A DNA stretch of 46,634 bases from UBA3210 sp963623095. GTDB lineage: Bacteria > Bacillota_I > Bacilli_A > RFN20 > CAG-449. Both the position numbers and the translations under genes were made by a program. The notes below the pieces were generated by a model. That model was given only the letters and a program-made list of their open reading frames with translations. It ran no database searches and was not told where the DNA came from. Of the stretch, positions 42,564 to 46,634 are shown in pieces. Position 1 is the stretch's first letter. Each line of letters begins with the position of its first letter. The stretch is from assembly GCA_963623095.1 (NCBI GenBank), contig CAVFKD010000008.1:1-46634 (forward strand), read 5' to 3'.

Positions 42564-44324
42564 ATGAACGAATGGAATTTAAAAAATATTTACCCAAGTG
42601 TTGAGTCTTGGGAACAAGATTATCAATTAATCAAAGAAAAAATCCCTCATTTAGGTGATTTTAAAGGCAAATTAAATGAAGAAAAAACTTTAGAAGAATT
42701 CTTCTTATACCAAGATGAATTAGAAAAATTATTTGAAAAGTTTTATTCATTTATCGCGATGAGTTATGATAAGAATCAAAAGGATTTATCTACTCAAGCT
42801 TGCATTATGAAGGCTAGATCATTATTCCCAGAATTAGGCGCAGTCACTGCATATGTCAATACTGAAATGTTAAAAAAGCCTTATAGTTTCTATGAAGAAC
42901 TTGCAAGTCATAACACTGTTATTAAAGAACATCTTTTCTCTATCAAACAAACATTTGATACTAAAAAATATGTCCTATCTCCAAAAGAAGAAAAAATTAT
43001 TTCTGATTATTCAATGGTCACTTCTTCTTTCGCAAGATTATATTCAATGCTTCAAAATAGTGATTTCACTCCTATTGAAGTTAAATTATCAACAAAAGAA
43101 GTTGTTAAAGTATCACCAAATACTTACACAAGTATCTTAATGAATTGTGAAAATCAAAAAGATCGTAAGAAAGTCTTTGAAGCATTATTCGGTTATTATG
43201 ATTTACATAAAAACACTCTTTGTTCTATTTATAAAGGCATTGTCGATTCTGACATCGCTAGAATGAAATCAAAAGGATATAAATCAATCTTAGAAAGTGT
43301 CTTAGATCACAATAAGATTCCAGAAAAGGTTTATATGTCTTTAATTAATACAGTTAAAAATAATACTGCACCATTAAAAAGATATATCAAATTAAGAAAA
43401 GAATATTTTGGTTTAAAACAATATCATACATATGATCGTTTCTTATCTTTCTCTACATCTAATGTTGCTTATCCTTATGAAAAAGCTTATGAAGATGTCT
43501 TAAAAGCATTAGAACCTATGGGTGAAGACTTTGTCAATCATGCAAAAGTTGCATTAGAACAAGGACATGTCGATGTTTATCCTTCTGAAGGTAAAAGAAG
43601 CGGCGCATATTCAACACAAGTATATGGATATGGACCTTATATTTTATTAAATCATACCAATACATTAGATTCAGCATTTACTCTCGCTCATGAATGTGGT
43701 CACTCAATTCACACTCTTTATTCAAATGAAAATCAACCTTACGCAACAAAAGATTACACTATCTTTGTCGCAGAAATCGCTTCAACATTCAATGAAGCTG
43801 TCTTCTTAGATTATTTAATGAAGAACTCCAATGATAAAGCATTAAAGATTCAAGCATTAGAACAACAAATCGATGGTATTGTTTCAACATTCTATCGTCA
43901 AACATTATTCGCAGATTTTGAATATCAAGCTCATAAATTAGTACTTGAAAATAAACCATTTACATATGAATCATTAAATAACATTATGGGGGATTTATAC
44001 AAAAAATATTATGGTATCAACCTTGATAAAGAACCATTAAAGAAAATGGTATGGGCATATATCCCACATATGTATAATACACCATTCTATGTCTATCAAT
44101 ACGCAACTTGCTTCTCTGCATCAATGAAGATTTATCAAGATGTTAAAGCAAAAGTACCAGGTGCATTTGATAAATATATCTCAATGTTAAAAATGGGTGG
44201 ATGTAATTATCCTGTTGAAATCGTTAAAGCAGGTGGAGTTGACTTAACTACAAAAGAGCCATTCCTCGCAGTTTGTAATAAACTTAACGAATTACTCGAT
44301 GAATTTGAAAAACTCGTAAAATAA
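42564..44324 (+). CDS. pepF: Oligoendopeptidase F (M3 metallopeptidase)
   Basis: A 586-residue zinc peptidase of family M3B. The catalytic motif HECGH spans residues 376-380, within LAHECGHSIHTLYS, and the third zinc-ligand Glu is in EIASTFNEAVF. The N-terminal two-thirds are helical as in PepF, and the C-terminal YIPHMYNTPFYVYQYATCFSASMK is conserved. The size (about 600) is normal. It cuts short peptides inside the cell. AAAGGAA precedes the start. It is monocistronic, with an extended -10 promoter candidate and a strong bidirectional terminator. Confidence 0.96.
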   Translation: MNEWNLKNIYPSVESWEQDYQLIKEKIPHLGDFKGKLNEEKTLEEFFLYQDELEKLFEKFYSFIAMSYDKNQKDLSTQACIMKARSLFPELGAVTAYVNTEMLKKPYSFYEELASHNTVIKEHLFSIKQTFDTKKYVLSPKEEKIISDYSMVTSSFARLYSMLQNSDFTPIEVKLSTKEVVKVSPNTYTSILMNCENQKDRKKVFEALFGYYDLHKNTLCSIYKGIVDSDIARMKSKGYKSILESVLDHNKIPEKVYMSLINTVKNNTAPLKRYIKLRKEYFGLKQYHTYDRFLSFSTSNVAYPYEKAYEDVLKALEPMGEDFVNHAKVALEQGHVDVYPSEGKRSGAYSTQVYGYGPYILLNHTNTLDSAFTLAHECGHSIHTLYSNENQPYATKDYTIFVAEIASTFNEAVFLDYLMKNSNDKALKIQALEQQIDGIVSTFYRQTLFADFEYQAHKLVLENKPFTYESLNNIMGDLYKKYYGINLDKEPLKKMVWAYIPHMYNTPFYVYQYATCFSASMKIYQDVKAKVPGAFDKYISMLKMGGCNYPVEIVKAGGVDLTTKEPFLAVCNKLNELLDEFEKLVK

Positions 44325-44330
44325 GGCTAA

Positions 44331-44365
44331 AAAAGCACTTTAGAAATAAAATCTAAAGTGCTTTT
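44331..44365. terminator. Bidirectional terminator between pepF and the YczE-like gene
   Basis: AAAAGCACTTTAGA (44331-44344) pairs with TCTAAAGTGCTTTT (44352-44365), 14 bp, around a 7-nt loop. Both strands end in T-tracts, so it can stop both converging transcripts. Confidence 0.92.
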
Positions 44366-44371
44366 AATTTG

Positions 44372-45064
44372 TTAATCATTAAACTTTTCTTGGAGTTTAG
44401 CATGATGAGGAATATAAATAAAAATTCGATCTAATAAACTTGAAAATAAACTGATTAAAACTGAGTTTGCCACCGCGGCAATAAATGTTCCTATTCCTAC
44501 TCCACATAAAGGTAAACCTAATGCGTAACCAAGTCCTATACCTAAAGCTAAGAAAAGAAGATCAAAACCTAATTTAAAATAGAAATATTTTATATTAAAT
44601 TTTCTAGATACGTATTTAGTAAATAAGTCATAAACTTGAGGATGGAAATAAGATTTAATTAATAATGCAACTGAGAAACCAGTAAGGATTGTTCCTCCAA
44701 TAAAGAAGATAATTCTTAAATATAGAGGCAATGTACTAAAATCAGTCATATTAGGATTAAAGATAGGTATTAATCTAAATAAATCTAAACATGCACCATA
44801 TAATAAGCAAGTAACAAATGACCATAAATAATGGACTTTGAATTTTCTCATCACTAAACAAAATATAATAAGCAATATTCCTTGAATAACATATTCTGCT
44901 TGACCAAAACTAAGCCAAGATATTTTTTGACTTAATACATATGCAGGTAAAACAATCATTGATACACCAAAATCACTCGCAGTAACAATCGCGACTGATA
45001 AAGCTAAAAGTACAACACCTAATATATACGCAATTTCTTGAAATAATGTCAATTTGTTTTCCAT
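44372..45064 (-). CDS. YczE/YitT-type membrane protein (DUF6198-like)
   Basis: A 230-residue protein with five to six helices. EIAYILGVVLLALSVAIVTASDFGVSMIV, WSFGQAEYVIQGILLIIFC and GIGTFIAAVANSVLISLFSSLLDR match the YczE/YyaS/YitT group, whose function is not established. I chose the ATG at 45064: AGGA lies 9 nt upstream, whereas the in-frame TTG two codons earlier is only 2 nt from AGGA. The gene is convergent with pepF and separated from it by a bidirectional terminator. Its own upstream region contains the terminator of the neighbouring DUF1508 gene. Confidence 0.85.
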   Translation of the reverse strand: MENKLTLFQEIAYILGVVLLALSVAIVTASDFGVSMIVLPAYVLSQKISWLSFGQAEYVIQGILLIIFCLVMRKFKVHYLWSFVTCLLYGACLDLFRLIPIFNPNMTDFSTLPLYLRIIFFIGGTILTGFSVALLIKSYFHPQVYDLFTKYVSRKFNIKYFYFKLGFDLLFLALGIGLGYALGLPLCGVGIGTFIAAVANSVLISLFSSLLDRIFIYIPHHAKLQEKFND

Positions 45065-45123
45065 AGTCAATTCCTTTTAAACGCATAGATATTATAAACT
45101 ATTTAAACAAAATATCAAGATAC

Positions 45124-45152
45124 AAAAAAAGCACTAGGTTTCCCTAATGCTT
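45124..45152 (-). terminator. Intrinsic terminator of the DUF1508 repeat gene
   Basis: On the minus strand AAGCATTAGG pairs with CCTAGTGCTT (one G-U pair) around a GAAA tetraloop, followed by a run of T. Confidence 0.9.
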
Positions 45153-45158
45153 AATTAC

Positions 45159-46364
45159 TTATTCAGCTTCTTCTAAAATAGCAAGTTTCGCTAAACGTTT
45201 GATTGCTTCAACAACTGAAACAACTGCTTGTTTAGAATCATAAACTTCACCAGCAAGAACTAAACGTTTTTGTTTGTTGTAAAGTTTGAATTGGCATTTA
45301 TCATTCTTATCTTTGAATAAATAGAATGTACCTTCATAAACTGCAACTCTGAATTTTTCTAATGCTTCTTTACATGAAGCTTTTGATTGGTAAACTAATG
45401 AAGTAGCAATAACTCTCTTATTAGCTGCGATTAATTGATAAACAAATCCTTCGCCTTCTTCTTTGATAACATAAGTACCATTGTTTTCTTGTTCGATTTC
45501 AAAATCAAGAACTTCAACTTCTTGGTGATCTTTATCTTCTGAATCATCAACAACAATGTTTTCACTTAATGCCCAACGTTTGTAAGATTCAATTGCGTTA
45601 GTTGCGCTTGCTTTTGTTGAGTAGTTTGCAGATGTCGCTAAACATCTACCTTGACCAGTCATAATTCTGAATGAGAATAAACCATGTTTATCTTCAACAA
45701 CATCACAGTGTGATTTATCAAGATTCTTCTTTAATGTTTCAATACCAGTTCTTACAGCTTTTTCAGATGTATAAGGTTCAGAAACAATAATTACTTCACC
45801 ATTTGATGCTTTTAATTTGTAACGATAGTTTGGTCCTTCTGAGACAATGAGATATTTACCTTTAACAGTATGTTCTTTATCTTCTTCATCATCATAAGAT
45901 TCTTTTTCATCAGCCTTAACAGCAGGTGCAGGTTTTGAAGCTTCTTCAGTTGCTTCTTCTACTGGAGCTTCTTCAGTTTTTTTTTCTTCTTCAACTGGTT
46001 CTTCAGTAGCAGCTTCTTCTTCAGCTGGTTCTTCTGCTTTTTCTTCTTCAGCAGCTTCTTCTTCAACAGGAGTTTCTTCTGTTGCTTCAGCTTCTTCTGT
46101 TGTTTCTTCTTCTACTGGAGCTTCTTCTGTTGTTTCTGGTTCTTCTGCTTTTTCTTCTTCAGCTGCAGGTTCTTCTTCAGCAGGAGTTTCTTCTTTTGCA
46201 GGTTCTTCTTCCTTTAAAGATGCTTCATATGCTTTTGCTTTCTTTTTAGCAATTAAGCAAACAATGCAAAGTATAACAAGGAATCCACCAGCGCATCCAA
46301 AGAATAAACCAATGAATTTGCCTGATACAGCATTCGCTAATAAATTAATGACATTATATTGCAT
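45159..46364 (-). CDS. Membrane-anchored protein with acidic linker and four YegP-type (DUF1508) repeats
   Basis: A 401-residue protein. Residues 17-38 form one membrane helix (FIGLFFGCAGGFLVILCIVCLI), followed by KKKAK. Residues about 51-145 are a low-complexity Glu/Pro/Ala/Thr linker. The rest holds four YegP-type domains in two pairs: KYLIVSEGPNYRYKLKASNG..., LFSFRIMTGQGRCLATSANY..., TYVIKEEGEGFVYQLIAANK..., QFKLYNKQKRLVLAGEVYDS.... YegP-type domains have a beta-alpha fold of unknown function. Positive-inside placement suggests that the linker and repeats are cytoplasmic. GGAGGAAAG precedes the start. The gene is monocistronic. It may form a surface on the membrane for other proteins, but I know of no tested role. 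Confidence 0.88.
   Translation of the reverse strand: MQYNVINLLANAVSGKFIGLFFGCAGGFLVILCIVCLIAKKKAKAYEASLKEEEPAKEETPAEEEPAAEEEKAEEPETTEEAPVEEETTEEAEATEETPVEEEAAEEEKAEEPAEEEAATEEPVEEEKKTEEAPVEEATEEASKPAPAVKADEKESYDDEEDKEHTVKGKYLIVSEGPNYRYKLKASNGEVIIVSEPYTSEKAVRTGIETLKKNLDKSHCDVVEDKHGLFSFRIMTGQGRCLATSANYSTKASATNAIESYKRWALSENIVVDDSEDKDHQEVEVLDFEIEQENNGTYVIKEEGEGFVYQLIAANKRVIATSLVYQSKASCKEALEKFRVAVYEGTFYLFKDKNDKCQFKLYNKQKRLVLAGEVYDSKQAVVSVVEAIKRLAKLAILEEAE
45935..46214 (-). repeat. Low-complexity acidic repeat inside the DUF1508 gene
   Basis: The DNA has many near-copies of GAAGAA and GCTTCTTCT-type units (as read on the plus strand) and encodes EEAPVEEETTEE-type peptide. Such tracts are prone to length change by slippage. 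Confidence 0.85.
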
Positions 46365-46524
46365 AAACTTTCCTCCAAATTTAATATCTTTATTATTCTA
46401 CAACAATTTAGTCTAATCTTTAAAGTAGATAATGAAATTTTTATTTATTTTATAAATAATTTTAGATCTTAAAAGTGGCAAAACAAAATTTTTAATATTT
46501 TTTTCTAAAATTTAATATTTTTTG

Positions 46525-46552
46525 TTGCAAAGTTTTTTGCTTATGCTATAAT
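46525..46552 (+). promoter_or_regulatory. Extended -10 promoter of tRNA-Thr
   Basis: TTGCAA (46525-46530), 16 bp spacer, and TATAAT (46547-46552) preceded by TGC, making TGCTATAAT, an extended -10 element. The tRNA starts 21 nt further on. Confidence 0.8.
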
Positions 46553-46572
46553 CTTACTTGCTTGAAGCAAAT

Positions 46573-46634
46573 GCCGACCTAGCTCAATTGGCAGAGCAAC
46601 TGATTTGTAATCAGTAGGTTGCTGGTTCGATTCC
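46573..46634 (+). tRNA. tRNA-Thr (UGU), truncated at the window end
   Basis: GCCGACC begins the acceptor stem at 46573; the D-arm AGCTCAATTGGCAGAGC and anticodon arm ACTGA-TTTGTAA-TCAGT with anticodon TGT follow, then the T-arm start. The 3' acceptor end lies beyond the window. Confidence 0.92.

Noticed and set aside
1..46634. CRISPR array, insertion sequence or prophage
   Set aside because: No regularly spaced repeats, transposase, integrase or phage structural genes were found.

Overview
The window comes from a low-GC, AT-rich member of the Bacillota, most like a gut-type Bacilli/Erysipelotrichia lineage. The evidence is DnaD, RecU, a CtpE-like P-type ATPase, many Gram-positive type lipoproteins, strong GGAGG-type ribosome binding sites and a pyrophosphate-type phosphofructokinase. 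TGA acts as a stop codon (ATGA overlap at 24861-24864), so the genetic code is the standard bacterial one and not the Mollicutes code. I see no transposase, integrase, CRISPR array, restriction system or rRNA. Most genes sit in short operons closed by clear intrinsic terminators, several with GNRA or UUCG-type tetraloops.

Left part (1-12.3 kb), mostly minus strand: a zinc-ribbon protein with an L7/L12-like tail, a PF14196-type hydrolase, a membrane diguanylate cyclase, a membrane alpha/beta hydrolase, and a tightly coupled pair of a lipase-like lipoprotein and a P-type cation ATPase. Divergent from that pair is a 675-residue protein with an XRE-like DNA-binding head and about eleven membrane helices. 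A TetR regulator and a small lipoprotein follow.

Plus-strand accessory block (12.4-25.4 kb): a HAD phosphatase; an MFS transporter coupled to a glycerophosphodiester phosphodiesterase; a two-gene lipoprotein operon (a helical lipoprotein and a surface tyrosine-phosphatase lipoprotein); and a four-gene ABC operon. The ABC operon has a beta-helix lipoprotein, a YwaF-like membrane protein fused to an ABC ATPase, a permease, and a small membrane-anchored protein joined to the permease by ATGA. Two observations make it the best candidate for an undescribed system. The fusion gene carries a canonical in-frame ribosome binding site and ATG exactly at the membrane/ATPase junction. Its first codons also encode a terminator/anti-terminator-like hairpin pair. 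Gene order recalls nosD-nosF-nosY, but I cannot show homology.

Core and metabolic part (25.6-46.6 kb): a DEDD exonuclease with recU; the cca-dnaD-nth operon; a zinc-ribbon membrane protein and a low-molecular-weight tyrosine phosphatase; a second diguanylate cyclase; a GltD-like oxidoreductase; an Api92-like protein; a cytoplasmic GH28 glycosidase; a GNAT acetyltransferase; YhhN, PPi-PFK, dUTPase, tRNA-Leu and a DUF368 protein in a row; a LysR regulator divergent from an AEC transporter and a D-2-hydroxyacid dehydrogenase; oligoendopeptidase F; a YczE-like membrane protein; a membrane-anchored protein with four YegP-type (DUF1508) repeats; and a tRNA-Thr cut by the window end.
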